Shown piece after piece: positions 11,189 through 21,526 of a stretch of DNA of 64,000 nt. The stretch covers positions 160,785,049 through 160,849,048 of the forward strand of contig CM019067.1 in assembly GCA_009667805.1 (NCBI GenBank), in the 5' to 3' direction. The translations under genes and the position numbers were made by a program. Under the pieces are notes generated by a model. It was not told the origin of the DNA. It saw only the letters and a list, made by a program, of their open reading frames with translations, and did no database searches. This DNA is from Leptobrachium leishanense (lineage: Eukaryota; Chordata; Amphibia; Anura; Megophryidae). The stretch's first letter is position 1, and every line of letters begins with the position of its first letter.

Positions 11189-12414
11189 CCACTTCGCTGC
11201 AGAGGATGCGCTCAGCGCGTCTTGCCGCAGGAAGGGTTGGCTGCGGAGGACGCGCTGAGCGCATCCTCCCGAAGCAGCCTGCGATCGGCCGGATTCCGGC
11301 CGATCGCCGTGCCCCCCGGTGCGGGCTGACATCTTGGATGTCAGCCTGTCAATCCGGGACCGCCGCGGGCACAATAGATGTCATCGCGGTGGCGCGATGA
11401 CATCTATTTCAGGCGCCCCCCGCGTGTGCGGAGGAGGCGCCTGAAAGGGGGGGGAGGTCCTTCGAACCTCTCTCCCTCCCGATTGCGGGGGTCCTGAGCT
11501 TAATGCCAGGCACCGTTTGGAAGGGCACAGCCTGCCCTTCCAAATGGTACCTGGCATTAACCCCCGGGGAGCCGGATCACGAATCGGCGCTGAAAAGCGC
11601 CGGTTCGTGATCCTTTCCCGGAGCTGGCCGACATCTTGGATGTCGGCCAAGCCTCCGGGAACTCCCCCTGAGGACTGGCATCATCGTGCATAGCACGATG
11701 ACGCCAGTCCTGGAGTTAACCCCTAGTTGCCACCAATGGTGGAGATAGGGGGTTCCAATGAACGCCCTATCTCCCGATCCGTGGCAGCTAGGGGTTAAAG
11801 CATGGCCGTTAAAGAGCATGGCCGTTCCAACGATACCAAACACGACTGTGAAAAAAGATTTTTAAAAAAAATAAAAATTAAAAATAAAAATAAAAAAATA
11901 TTTTAAAAACAAATTATAAAAAAAACTAAACAAGTTTTTTTTCTTTTTTTTGGTTTGTTAATGCAGCAATATTGTTCCCATTTCAATTATAATATGAACA
12001 ATGATGCTGCACTAACGATTTTTGTATGCGGTGCGTTTGTTAAAAATCGCGTAATTTTCCCCCCAAAAAAATGTAACGAGACCCCATTTCTAATTTTTTT
12101 AACAAGCGCACCCCATGCAAAATATAACCGCATTGCTCGCATGTTAAAATGTGAAAAAAAAATCACTTTACACGTTGTAAATTATTGAAAATTCAGATTT
12201 TATTGCATTTTTTGTTATAATATACAGACAGGTCATGACGTATACATATAATAATTACATATTATGAATCTGCCGAGTCTGACGGAAAGAACGATATATA
12301 ATATGTCTGGGTCATATACTAAAATAAGCCTTCAAAACACGTTTAAACATGATGAGCAAAACCGGTAAAAATGAGCTCAGCACAGAGGCGGGAAAAGCCT
12401 CAGCAGCGAAAGGG
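11189..12414. mobile_element. piggyBac-like non-autonomous element (1.2 kb)
   Basis: The ends CCACTTCGCTGCAGAGG and the complement of CCTCAGCAGCGAAAGGG match at about 13 of 17 positions and are flanked by TTAA on both sides (11185-11188 and 12415-12418). TTAA duplication with short TIRs is the piggyBac habit. It carries no transposase. A hairpin-rich left half is followed by an AT-rich right half. Confidence 0.65.
11204..11800. repeat. Train of at least six consecutive hairpins
   Basis: Successive palindromes include GGATGCGCTCAGCGCGTC with its complement (11204-11221 and 11249-11266), AATAGATGTCATCGCG, GAAGGGCACAGCCTGCCCTTC, GATCACGAATCGGCGC, ACATCTTGGATGT, and the pair ACCCCTAGTTGCCAC and GTGGCAGCTAGGGGT. 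Similar hairpins occur at 42470-43050. Confidence 0.75.
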
Positions 12415-12418
12415 TTAA

Positions 12419-13037
12419 TATATTAATCTAAAAATAAAAAAAATCATTATTAGAATAAATATAATTAAAATTTATTAAAAACTTAAATATTATAATTAAA
12501 TAAAATAAATCAGGAGAACACACAAGTTCAGATCACTAGACACAGATAGAGAGCGTCTCTCCTGTGTGTAGGCTCTGTGAAATCTGCAGAGCTGCGGACC
12601 CCGTCTCCCTCAATGCACAATGTAACTGTTTCAGAGCAGCCAGGTGGCTGCAGACACATTGCCGCATGCCCGCAGCAAACAGGTTGAAATTCGATAATCC
12701 AGGGCACTGGGACAGCTTTGTGTGTGCCCTCCGGATTTAGAAGCCTGGACGCAGTGACACCTGCTGCACTCCCGGTATTTCCACCCCTGTTCTGTAATCT
12801 TTCCAACTCTGGGATGAAAAGTGTGAATAAGGGGACCATGCTGCAAGTACTTTAGCAGCTAGTGCAGAGAGTGTCACTCATCCCCCAAATCTCAAAAAAG
12901 TCAGGCAAATCAGCACAGAACAATTTGGGGGCTTTCAGTCTAGGACAATGTCCAAGCAATAGTTACGCAAAATTACATGGCTAATAGGGCAGCTGATACT
13001 GGTTGGAGGTGCTTCTTTCAATATCTTGCAATGGGAC
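12419..13037. other. Non-coding DNA
   Basis: AT-rich at first, more GC-rich from 12530. The right part may be decayed 5' sequence of the hAT transposase that follows, but no motif can be aligned by eye. Confidence 0.4.
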
Positions 13038-13649
13038 CCCTTTAAACAGCCTATGGAGGCTGTGGCTCCTCAGAAGCAAGGTCCATCCCACTCGACTTTC
13101 AGCAGGAGAGTAGTGCCTTCTCCTTTGTGCAGTTGTAGGAGAACTGGCGATGGCTGTTGGCCAGTCAGTGCACTTTATCACTGACTTATGGAGTGCTCTT
13201 AGCAGTCAGGATGCTGTCCTCTCCTTGACGGCACATTGGTGGCAGCCTCCCAACGTGTTTGAGGAAGCAAAGAGCTCAAGGGAAAGGAGATCCGGTACTG
13301 GTGCCTATGCTTCGGGAGGCAAGCAGGGTTACCATTCTTTCCTCATTCATGCAGAGGTGATGGACGAACATCACCCCTCATAATATCCTGCAGGCACTCA
13401 GGAATATGGTGGCAAAGTGGCTTGGTGTGCAGTCAGGATCAGAAATGTAGAAATGAGATTTGTGGTGACTGACAGGATGTCTAATATGGTCAAGGCTTTC
13501 TGTGATGATGGCTCTGTAGGTGTGCGGCGTACATCCTGCATCTTGTTGTGAAGGATGCTATAGAGGAAAATAGTGATAGGTTGGCAGTCCTTCTTGATTC
13601 TTGTCAGAGGATTGCAGGCCACTTCCACCTTAGTGTCAAGGCTAGTAAC
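13038..13649 (+). pseudogene. hAT-family transposase fragment (ZBED-like)
   Basis: Three blocks in shifted frames read like the middle of a hAT transposase. About 13038-13120 gives PFKQPMEAVAPQKQGPS then HSTFSRRVVPS. The stretch 13150-13330 gives SVHFITDLWSAL and LSLTAHWWQP, the usual strand around the first catalytic Asp. About 13465-13643 gives VTDRMSNMVKAF and then HLVVKDAIEEN, the second Asp region, ending RIAGHFHLSVKA. At least two frameshifts and missing sequence between blocks make it non-functional. It ends abruptly where another hAT-type sequence begins at 13650. It is probably the remnant of an autonomous hAT element; no matching termini were found. Confidence 0.75.
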
Positions 13650-14140
13650 TAGAGATGTGCAATTCGTTTTGTTCCGAATTGTAATTCGGACGAAATTCAC
13701 AATTTTCGTATTTCGGGAGCATTTCCGAAAACAAAATATCGACCACCCGAAAATTTCAGATCACTCCAAAATTTCAGATCGATTCGATTTGGTGATTCGA
13801 ATCATTCGGCGATTCGGGTCATTTCGGGTGATTCGGATACGTTGTTTTTTTGCTTTTTTATGAGTTATTTCATTTTTTATTGCTTATTTAAGAATGGGAA
13901 TTAGATTACTACCAATAGAATCAAAGTTTCTTTATTTATTTCTTCTTTTAGGATTTTTTAGACATTTTTGGGGTGAAATTGTAGGTTTCCTAACTTTTTT
14001 TAAAGAAACAAGGTTTTTAACCCATAGGTTTCAATGCAGCATTTGAATCCGCACACTGCCGGGCAGCACCTCTCTGCCGTATAATTAATGCAGCATATTA
14101 ATCTGCACACTGCCAGGCAGCGCCTCTCTGCAGTATAATT
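13650..14140. mobile_element. hAT-type non-autonomous element fragment with minisatellite
   Basis: It starts TAGAGATGTGCAATTCG, close to the TAGGGATG and TAGACATG ends of the hAT elements at 33872 and 56518, followed by Y-rich TTCGG words. From about 14030 two units of a GCAGCATTTGAATCCGCACA repeat appear, related to the 51-bp repeat at 35150-35405. The element is broken by the DIRS insertion at 14141; CAGCATATGAAT resumes at 19858. No right terminus was found. Confidence 0.6.
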
Positions 14141-14200
14141 GTGAATTATTCCAGCCTTGGTGTTAGAATAATCTTAATTTTAATAAAGACAGGAGGCGAA

Positions 14201-14313
14201 TATTTTGCATTCTCTTTTCTTTACTAAACAGCAGCAAAGGAAAGTTTACATAGCAACAGCAGTAACCAATAACAATAAGTGAGTAGTCCGTCCTAGCCAC
14301 GCCCTCTTTTCTT
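14201..14313. repeat. DIRS inverted terminal repeat, left
   Basis: 113 bp starting TATTTTGCATTCTCTTTTC, the exact complement of 19718-19830. Confidence 0.9.
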
Positions 14314-14824
14314 GTATGCGGGACGATCAGGAGAGCCATGATGTGGAAAGCCAGCAAACCCAGAAGAAGGAAGAATCCGGGAACTGAAGAAGAGGAGGAA
14401 GCCAAGATGAAACCAGAAACGATAAGACGGATCATTGGAGGACCGGAGACCCACAGACGTCCGCAGGGATGAAGGTCCAACGGGACCGTAGAAGGAACTC
14501 AAGCTAAGGAGAGAACAGAGGATACGTGAAAGTACCACGTGATGGAAGCTTGCCAAACAACAGTCACCTAACTGACTCGCCCAATTTAATAAAAGATTAA
14601 CAGTTAAGCCAAGAACGAGATAATAGCCCTAGACTAGGCTAACTAGTCATGCATAGAAGCAAAGCCTACTAAGGGAAGGAAAATGGTTAGACGAATAATG
14701 TACAAAATCATTGAGGTGGAGACAAGCCAAAATATTTATTTGTAGATTGTTGAATTTTTTTTTTTTTATAACAGAACAGTAATCCAGTACAATGCGAAGC
14801 AACACGGGCATGGGCGGGCGGGAA

Positions 14825-14924
14825 AAATATTCGCCTCCTGTCTTTATTAAAATTAAGATTATTCTAACACCAAGGCTGGAATAATCCACAATTTTATATC
14901 AAGGCAGGAGGCTTCATATTTTGC
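14825..14924. repeat. DIRS internal complementary region
   Basis: The left half (about 14825-14887) is complementary to the left outer end 14144-14207, including CCAAGGCTGGAATAAT. The right half (14889-14924) is complementary to the right outer end, including AATTTTATATCAAGGCAGG. In the DIRS replication model this region bridges both ends and templates the circle junction. Confidence 0.9.
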
Positions 14925-14928
14925 AGTT

Positions 14929-17898
14929 TTAAAGCTGCACTAGAGCCCCAGAAGCATGGGAACGGGGGCAAAAATAGAAGGTACGGAACGTAGCCACCCT
15001 GGACCAATCAGCCGCCGCTAGTATGTCGGATAGGGAACCCCCAGTGTCCTCAACAGAGGAAGCCGCAGCGCCCCGCACGGAGTGCGCGCCGAAATGAGGA
15101 GCAACGCCCGCAAGGGAAAGTAGCCAATGAACCCATCTAGAGAGGGTAGGAGAAGAGACAGGCTTGTAAGGGGTGACATAGGAGACCAACAGCTGACCCG
15201 TAGGAGGGGAGCGCAAAGGGCGCAGACGGGAGAGGTAAGTAGTTACACAACGAGCAACACATAATAGAGGATCGAAAGGAAAGTAAGGGTAGAAGACCTC
15301 AGGAGACAGAGTTTTAGTACGTCTGTTAAGAGTGAAGATGACACCCTCAGGGGAGAAAGCCACCACGTGCGCATCGAAGGCCCTAACATCAGAGACGTGG
15401 CGAAAGGACACCAGACATAACAGGACTGTTAGTTTCGCCAAAAGCTGACGGAGGGAAAGCGCATCGTTGTCTGGCCAACTACGCAGGAAATCAAGTATAA
15501 GCGCAACATCCCAAAAGTTTGCGTACTTAGGTGCCGGTGGTCGAGCGAGACGAACGCCATGGAGGAGGCGACACAACGAAGAGTCCCGACCAACAGGAAC
15601 GCCTCCCAGGGGAACATGAGCAGCCGAAATAGCGGAACGGAACAGGTTAATAGTACGGTACGACTTGCAGGTAGTGGAAAGGTCCGCCAAAAAATTAAGG
15701 ATTGGGGATAGAGGGGCTGTAGCGGGATCAACCTCGTGTCGCACACACCAACTACACCAAGTTCTCCATGCGTAACCGTAGCTCCGTCGCGTGCCAGGAG
15801 CCCAGGATTCCCATAACAAGGTGCGAGCTGCCTCCGATAGGCCTGGCAGCATGTTGGATCCCCGGAAATCGTCCATGCCACCAGGGTAAGGTTGCCGTCC
15901 AAGACCAACGGGTGTGATTCGCCTTGGGGGTCCGTCAGGATTGAATGGAAGGTCGGTAGCCGAAGAGGATGAAGGCAGGAGAGTTCCAATGTCAACGGGA
16001 ACCAAGGTTGAGCATGTCACAGGGGCGTGATCAGGAGAAGTTGAATCCTCCGTCTGCGGACTTCCTGGATCGTACTCGTGATCATCGGGAACGGTGGGAA
16101 AGCGTAAGCACCCGACGGGGGCCACGGCTGGAGGAAGGCGTCCACCGCTGTCGCCTGCGGGTCCGGCAGCCAGCTGAAGTAGGCCTTCGTTTGGTGGTTC
16201 AGACGGGAAGCGGATAAATCGAGGTGAAAGGGTCCCCTCATGAAGGCTAGATGTTGGAGCGTAGGAATGTCCAATTTCCAATGTCTTGAGAACCAATCCG
16301 CCACATAGTTGGAGGAACCGGGTAGGTATTCCGCCGTGCATGAGATGTTCTGTTCCAGGCAATAATTGAAGAGGGAGAGTGTAAGGTCCGAGAGGATCTT
16401 GGATCGGGAGCCTCCCAGCCGATTCACGTATTGGACTGCGGAAATGTTGTCCATGCGGAGAAGGAGAGAGCAGTCCCGGAGATCCTGGGTAAAGCTGCGG
16501 ACGGCGAAGGAGCCAGCTATGAGCTCCAGGCAGTTGATATGAAGCTGCCATTCCTGGGGGGTCCATAACCCTCCTGTAGATGCGGGTCCGCAGGTCGCTC
16601 CCCAACCCGATTGGCTGGCATCCGATTCCAGCACAAAGTCCGGTAGGGAGCCGAAGATGGCGCGCCCATTCCATGCTTCCATGTGGCGCAGCCACCATAG
16701 GAGTTCCACTCAAACTTCTGAGGTGATGGGGACCAGTTGGTCGTAGGAGGGGTGAATGCGGAGGTACGTGGTCTTCAAGCGCTGCATTGCGCGATAATGA
16801 AGTGGGCCGGGGAAAATGGCTTGAATGGAAGAAGAGAGGAGGCCCATGACTCTTGCCAGGTCTCGAAGACAGACGGTGTCTGAAGACAGGACTCCCCGTA
16901 GAGTCTTCTTGATGGCCCGAAGCTTCTACGGGGGAAGGCGGAGTTGACAAGACGTAGAGTCGATGTCGAAACCTAAGAAGGTGATGGTTCGAGTTGGCCG
17001 TAGCTCTGATTTCTCTCTGTTGATGAGGAAGCCCAGGTCTTGCAAAAGTGCCACCACCAGGGTGGTGTGACGCGAGGATTGAACTGGAGTCTGAGCCAAT
17101 ACTAGTATGTCGTCTAGATATATAATCGTCCTGATGCCTTGGGCCCGGATGGAGGCCATGACCGGTTTGAGGAGTTTTGTGAAACACCAGGGTGCGGAAC
17201 TGAGGCCGAACGGCAGACAGGTGAAGTGCCAGAGGTCGCGATGCCAGCGGAACTGCAAATACGGTCGGTGGGCAGGATGGACCGGGACCGTGAGGTAAGC
17301 GTCCGTGAGATCTAGTCTCGTGAACCAGTCGCCGTCTCGAAGGAGATCTCTGAGGAGGTGTATGCCCTCCATTTTGAAGTGGTGATAGGACACGAAAGCA
17401 TTGAGGGCCTTTAAGTTTATTACCGGCCGGAGGTCCCTGGACTTTTTGTGGACCAGGAATATGTTGCTGGTGAAGCACGTGGGTTCCCGCGTGGGGAGGA
17501 TGGCTCCTTTCAACTGTAGGGAGCGAAGCTCCTTGTCGATTAATGCCGATTCCTGAGAGGAGTAACGGGCCGGGGCGGGAAACAGACTGGACGGGGTCCT
17601 GGGAGAAGTCTATTAAAAAAATGGATATGGTTCGCAGAACCCATGAATCTGAGGTGAGCTCGCTCCACTTGTGAAGAAAAAAGCGTAATCGAGCCGCGAC
17701 CGGTATGTGTGGGAGCGGAAGCGCAGGGGTACTTACCCGCGGAGTAGCGGCGTCTGGGTCTGACGAAGCCCCGACCGACGGGAACTCCCCGTGCCAGGAT
17801 CGGGCTTGGACGATACTGCACGTCTGTGCCTTGGTATGAGGGAAGGCGAGGTCGATACGAGGTATGGTATCGGCCGGCGACCCGACCTCTTGGTGCAT
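14929..17898 (-). CDS. DIRS tyrosine recombinase in a 989-codon open frame
   Basis: The last ~320 codons (about 15890-14929) encode a tyrosine recombinase that joins circular DIRS DNA to the target. An N-terminal SAM-like part begins near LPGLSEAARTLLWESW. Catalytic features are an Arg box in SFRHVSDVRAF, H939-x-x-R942 in HSVRGAAAS, W965 in ADWSR and the Tyr nucleophile Y975 in FRTFYF. No break is seen in this part. The frame stays open far upstream: codons ~68-92 (RLRFFLHKWSELTSDSW) look like true pre-RT sequence, but codons ~110-650 overlap RT/RNase H in another frame and probably do not encode a product. Overlap of the recombinase start with the end of the RT/RNase H frame is known in DIRS elements. 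Confidence 0.8.
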   Translation of the reverse strand: MHQEVGSPADTIPRIDLAFPHTKAQTCSIVQARSWHGEFPSVGASSDPDAATPRVSTPALPLPHIPVAARLRFFLHKWSELTSDSWVLRTISIFLIDFSQDPVQSVSRPGPLLLSGIGINRQGASLPTVERSHPPHAGTHVLHQQHIPGPQKVQGPPAGNKLKGPQCFRVLSPLQNGGHTPPQRSPSRRRLVHETRSHGRLPHGPGPSCPPTVFAVPLASRPLALHLSAVRPQFRTLVFHKTPQTGHGLHPGPRHQDDYISRRHTSIGSDSSSILASHHPGGGTFARPGLPHQQREIRATANSNHHLLRFRHRLYVLSTPPSPVEASGHQEDSTGSPVFRHRLSSRPGKSHGPPLFFHSSHFPRPTSLSRNAALEDHVPPHSPLLRPTGPHHLRSLSGTPMVAAPHGSMEWARHLRLPTGLCAGIGCQPIGLGSDLRTRIYRRVMDPPGMAASYQLPGAHSWLLRRPQLYPGSPGLLSPSPHGQHFRSPIRESAGRLPIQDPLGPYTLPLQLLPGTEHLMHGGIPTRFLQLCGGLVLKTLEIGHSYAPTSSLHEGTLSPRFIRFPSEPPNEGLLQLAAGPAGDSGGRLPPAVAPVGCLRFPTVPDDHEYDPGSPQTEDSTSPDHAPVTCSTLVPVDIGTLLPSSSSATDLPFNPDGPPRRITPVGLGRQPYPGGMDDFRGSNMLPGLSEAARTLLWESWAPGTRRSYGYAWRTWCSWCVRHEVDPATAPLSPILNFLADLSTTCKSYRTINLFRSAISAAHVPLGGVPVGRDSSLCRLLHGVRLARPPAPKYANFWDVALILDFLRSWPDNDALSLRQLLAKLTVLLCLVSFRHVSDVRAFDAHVVAFSPEGVIFTLNRRTKTLSPEVFYPYFPFDPLLCVARCVTTYLSRLRPLRSPPTGQLLVSYVTPYKPVSSPTLSRWVHWLLSLAGVAPHFGAHSVRGAAASSVEDTGGSLSDILAAADWSRVATFRTFYFCPRSHASGALVQL
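15800..17570 (-). pseudogene. DIRS reverse transcriptase and RNase H
   Basis: The RT begins near ALIDKELRSLQ and has FLVHKKSRDLRPVINLKALN, TRLDLTDAYLTVPVH, LPFGLSSAPW and the catalytic YLDD at about 17120-17109. RNase H follows with LESDASQSGWGA, CLELIAGSFAVRSF, RMDNISAVQYVN and YVADWFSRHW. A C-terminal extension follows (DPQATAVDAFLQPW). Three in-frame stops break it, near 16926, 16710 and 16017, and the junction to the upstream pre-RT segment is frameshifted. It copies the element RNA into DNA in family members. The extension could be the remnant of the methyltransferase-like part of some DIRS pol proteins, but I see no clear motif. Confidence 0.85.
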
Positions 17899-18982
17899 CA
17901 GCCCTGGAGGAAAAATGAGTTGCCGGGTGGAAGACTCGCTTCATGTTAGATTGCACTTTCTGCAAATTGGTGTAGACATTAACCTTGCGGTTGAGTTCTT
18001 TTAGGAAGGGGTCCCCGAACAGCAGCCCCTTCGCTGCAGGATCCAACTACTTGGTTCACATGGAGGTGAGCTTAGCGTCAAAGCGAAAAAGTTGGCATTT
18101 CCCAAAAGGCAAAGGGCGCGCTGTGCCCATTCACGGACCAGGGCTGGATCGAGCGGGGTGTTGTTATTTAAGGCTTCGTCCACCATGACAAAAATTAGTG
18201 AAAGGGGGCCCGAGATGTCCAGCAGTTTGTCCTGGGCGCCGCGGAGACCCTGTTCTAGACCCCGTCGAGGATCCTTGCCAGCCTTCCCCATGAAGGTGAC
18301 AAAGTCCTCATCAAACTCTGGGGTAAGGGATACCTTGTCAGGTAGTGTCGGGCGAGGGCATTCTGCCCGCAAGCGTGCTCTGTCGGCTTTTTCCAAAGGG
18401 CAACATAACCAGAAACGCAGGAATTCTGCGATTATGATCTGGGGGAATCCAGGCCGGAGACATGGGGTGTGTAGTGGTGCGTGGGTCGAAGAACGGAACG
18501 CCCCTAGCGTCCAAAATTGGGGCCAGAGTGTCCAAAGACACCAGGGAGCGAGGAGCTGACGCAGCTGAAAGGGGTATAACTGCCAATGCACTGGGACGGG
18601 GCTCACCCGTCGAGCTAGCAGTAGCCGGCGGGTCACCGGCGGACTCTGCTCCCTCCTCTTCCGGGTAATCAGCCCGGTAATCCTCAAGGTCGTAAGAGGC
18701 ATCCTCCTTATGATGGTTGGACAGGCGAGAGGATTTTTTCGCGGGACCCTTACCTTTTCCCGCTGTTTCAAACTGACCCTTCCAGGGCCTTTTACGTGAC
18801 GGGGCAGCAGTGTCCGATTGGTCAGACTGCGAGTCCACAGAATGGGCCGGGGACTGGGCCCTGGAAAGCACCGGGGGATCCAGCAGAGGAAGCGGTGGTA
18901 GCGCTGCGAGGGCTATGGGCAAGGCCTCAGTGATGGCTGTAAGGAGCCATGTTTTAAGCTCTTCCTGATGAACAGGATTCAT
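17690..18982 (-). pseudogene. DIRS gag-like protein, frameshifted
   Basis: It starts at a Met near 18982 (MNPVHQEELKTWLLTAI). A low-complexity acidic and basic N-terminal part is followed by the conserved DIRS gag core: FFDPRTTTHPMSPAWIPPDH, then in another frame RLRAECPRPTLPDK, TPEFDEDFVTFMGKAGKDP and QRALCLLGNAN, then back in the first frame KGLLFGDPFLKELN. The C-terminus is Arg/Gly rich (GRGFVRPRRR). Two frameshifts, near 18420 and 18030, inactivate it. Gag-like proteins of this group presumably bind element RNA. Confidence 0.75.
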
Positions 18983-19717
18983 TTGAGGAGGATCTCAATA
19001 TTGGAATATAACGGGCTTACCCGTTGCAAAATAGTATAGTGTATGCGAATTTGCGCTTTTTTTATATGTCTATCGGGGCTCACCCAATGTTTTTTGGGGC
19101 AGATAGAAGAAAGTGCCGCCAGAATATATTTATATGAAAAATATAAAGTTATCGGGGCTCACCCGAGATAGCGGAGGGTCCAGCAGTGAAGCGGATGCTG
19201 TTTTGAGGGAGCGCTTGTTTGTTGACAGCGTGCTGCCGCCTGTCAGGCTGTTTTCTGCGAGGGCGCGAGGCTCTGAACGGCGGTAAAAGCCGTTGAAGCC
19301 TAAAATGGCCGCCAGCGTGCGCAGGCGCGATAGGGATGCCTAATCATGAGGAAAAATAGCCGCGCATGCGCAGAACAGTGTCGCGGCCGTAAAGCGAACG
19401 GGTTGATTAAGTAAAAATAAAGCCCAAAATTTGGGGAAACTCGCTGCCGCTGGTCACTCGTCCACCAAGGGCCCTTTGCAAGCAGCCCTCCGTCCGCCGG
19501 GAGACCAGTATGATCGCAAAGCGCACCCTGCAGGTGGGAGAGTGCCCGCACAGCAGGGAGGAAACCTGTGGAAGAAAAATAATTCAAAGCACAAGTAAAT
19601 ACATCTTAGTTCAATATAATAGATAGCTCTAACATAAAAGGAAACTATATAATATGATAAATTAAGCCTGGCAACCAGGAGCTCTTTAGGAAACGTCTCA
19701 CCTGGTCGCCAGCAGCA

Positions 19718-19830
19718 AAGAAAAGAGGGCGTGGCTAGGACGGACTACTCACTTATTGTTATTGGTTACTGCTGTTGCTATGTAAACTTTCCTTTGCTGC
19801 TGTTTAGTAAAGAAAAGAGAATGCAAAATA
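19718..19830. repeat. DIRS inverted terminal repeat, right
   Basis: 113 bp identical to the complement of 14201-14313. The element's 5' side is here. Confidence 0.9.
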
Positions 19831-19857
19831 TGAAGCCTCCTGACTTGATATAAAATT

Positions 19858-20129
19858 CAGCATATGAATTGCAACCTAAATTTCCACAATTTTATTCAAC
19901 GAGCTCAGATTTAAGAATTTTTCAACATGTGGTAATATCTGGTATAATGTACCCATGCATGGAGCTGTTGTTGCTGGTTTTTAATGTGTTGGCTGGAGTG
20001 CTCTCTCTTTGGTTTTGTTGTGTATTTTATTTTTGAGGCGCACCCGCACTGAATGCTTAGTTTAGGTTGAGTGCAACCCCCCATGTGTTTTTTTTATATA
20101 TATATCCCCAATCAGGCATCCATTAAAAG
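19858..20129. other. Non-coding spacer
   Basis: The first bases continue the minisatellite interrupted by DIRS (CAGCATATGAAT). The rest is unremarkable. Confidence 0.5.
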
Positions 20130-20199
20130 TTTTCTGAAAACAGTGAAGATGGACACCATACAAAAAATTAAACACCATCGAACAAGATATTACAACAAA

Positions 20200-21360
20200 A
20201 AAAGAGTGGCAAATGATTAGAAGCTTGGCTGGGGATCCCACGATTACAATACGATTACAATACGGGCGGCTGATAAAGGTGCGTCTATAGTATTTATGGA
20301 CTACTCTGATTATGCTGATGAAATAAGTCTCCTATTAAAAGATACGGTTACATGTAAAAAACTATGTAATGATCCAACTACAGCCATTCAGAGGGATTTT
20401 GAAGATAGTTTGACCAGGGGTCTTCATACGAATTACATCTCTGTGGAGCTGTTTAAATTTTTGAATAAGAAATTCCCTAGAATTCCAGTATTGTATGGAC
20501 TCCATAAAGTCCACAAAACCCCTTCCAAACCCCCTATGCGGCCTATCGTATCAGCAGTTGGAGATATTCTAGAACCTATTGCCAAATGGCTGGTCTTCGT
20601 GTTCAAGGCAATAGTTCTTGACATAACCACATGCGTCAAGGACACACCGGCATTCCTCCATAGGCTATCAATGGTAAATGGGGATCTCAACAAGGTTGTC
20701 CTGATAACCATGGACGTTAAGAGCCTCTACACTATCATTCCCCATGAGGCTGGGGTGGAAGCAATGAGGGAATTATTTTGTCAATCTGATAAATACACAG
20801 GTCCTTGTATTGAGTTTGTTCTTGAGCTATTGTTGTTGACCCTTCAGAATAATTATTTTCGTTTCGAGAATGATTGGTTCCTACAATGCATCGGGATGTC
20901 CATGGGCTCAGCAATGGCGCCAATGTATGCAAATGCGTACATGTTTGCATGGGAGAAACAACATATTTTGTCCAAATTTGCATTGAATATCGTCGAGTAC
21001 AAACGATACATCGACGACGATATCTTTATTGTATGGCAGGGCAAGTGGAGGAGGCACAACATCTTGAAGGATATATCAATGGCCTTGGAACTCCAGTCGA
21101 GGTAACGACACAGGTGGATACCACTAGGATACAATTCTTGGACATTGAGGTCTATTTGAAGCATAATGGTTTACATTACTCTCTTTACTCAAAGCCCACT
21201 GATCGAAATACATTGTTGCACGCGTCTAGCGCTCAGCCTAAACATGTCCAGAGATCACTTCCATATGCACAATTTTTGAGAGTGGCCAGGAATAATTCGG
21301 AACCAGAGAACCGTGAGAAACAAATGCACTGCATGTATGAAAAGTTTTGGACATGGACCT
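20200..21360 (+). pseudogene. Penelope-like reverse transcriptase
   Basis: From about 20200 the reading is EWQMIRSLAGDPTITIR, then after a shift RAADKGASIVFMDYSDY. The main open frame (20296-21105) carries PVLYGLHKVHKTP, MRPIVSAVGDILEP, ITMDVKSLYTIIPHEAG (first catalytic Asp), GMSMGSAMAPMYANAY and YKRYIDDDIF (catalytic Asp pair). The thumb continues in another frame (IQFLDIEVYLKHNGLHYSLY, then NTLLHASSAQPKHVQRSLP) to about 21360. An 11-base tandem duplication (ACGATTACAAT twice, near 20242-20264) shifts the start region, and a second shift lies near 21090. The enzyme primes reverse transcription of the element RNA in active relatives. Confidence 0.85.
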
Positions 21361-21526
21361 GATGAAGGTCAACTCGACAAGGGAGACACAAACGGAACAA
21401 TAACCCCGACTCAGGTTTTGCATGCAATACCATACGGCGACTGCTAAATTTACAGCCTCTGTTAGAAGAAATTGGCATATTTTAAAACAGGATTCATCAC
21501 TGCAGTTTATTTTCCAATAGAAACAG

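Larger units (their letters stand above)
14141..19857 (-). mobile_element. Complete DIRS-type retrotransposon
   Basis: This 5.7-kb element on the minus strand has gag, reverse transcriptase/RNase H and tyrosine recombinase regions in that order, between inverted terminal repeats and with an internal complementary region at its 3' side. This is the classic DIRS layout, in which integration uses a circular intermediate and a tyrosine recombinase rather than an integrase. The perfect terminal repeats suggest a fairly recent insertion, yet the coding frames contain several stops and shifts, so this copy was probably mobilised in trans or has decayed since. It sits inside a minisatellite (CAGTATAATT to the left, CAGCATATGAAT to the right). 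Confidence 0.9.

Noticed and set aside
21350..21400. CTGATGA motif as a hammerhead ribozyme in the Penelope-like element
   Set aside because: The matching GAAA core and stem pairing are not present nearby; it lies at the end of coding sequence.
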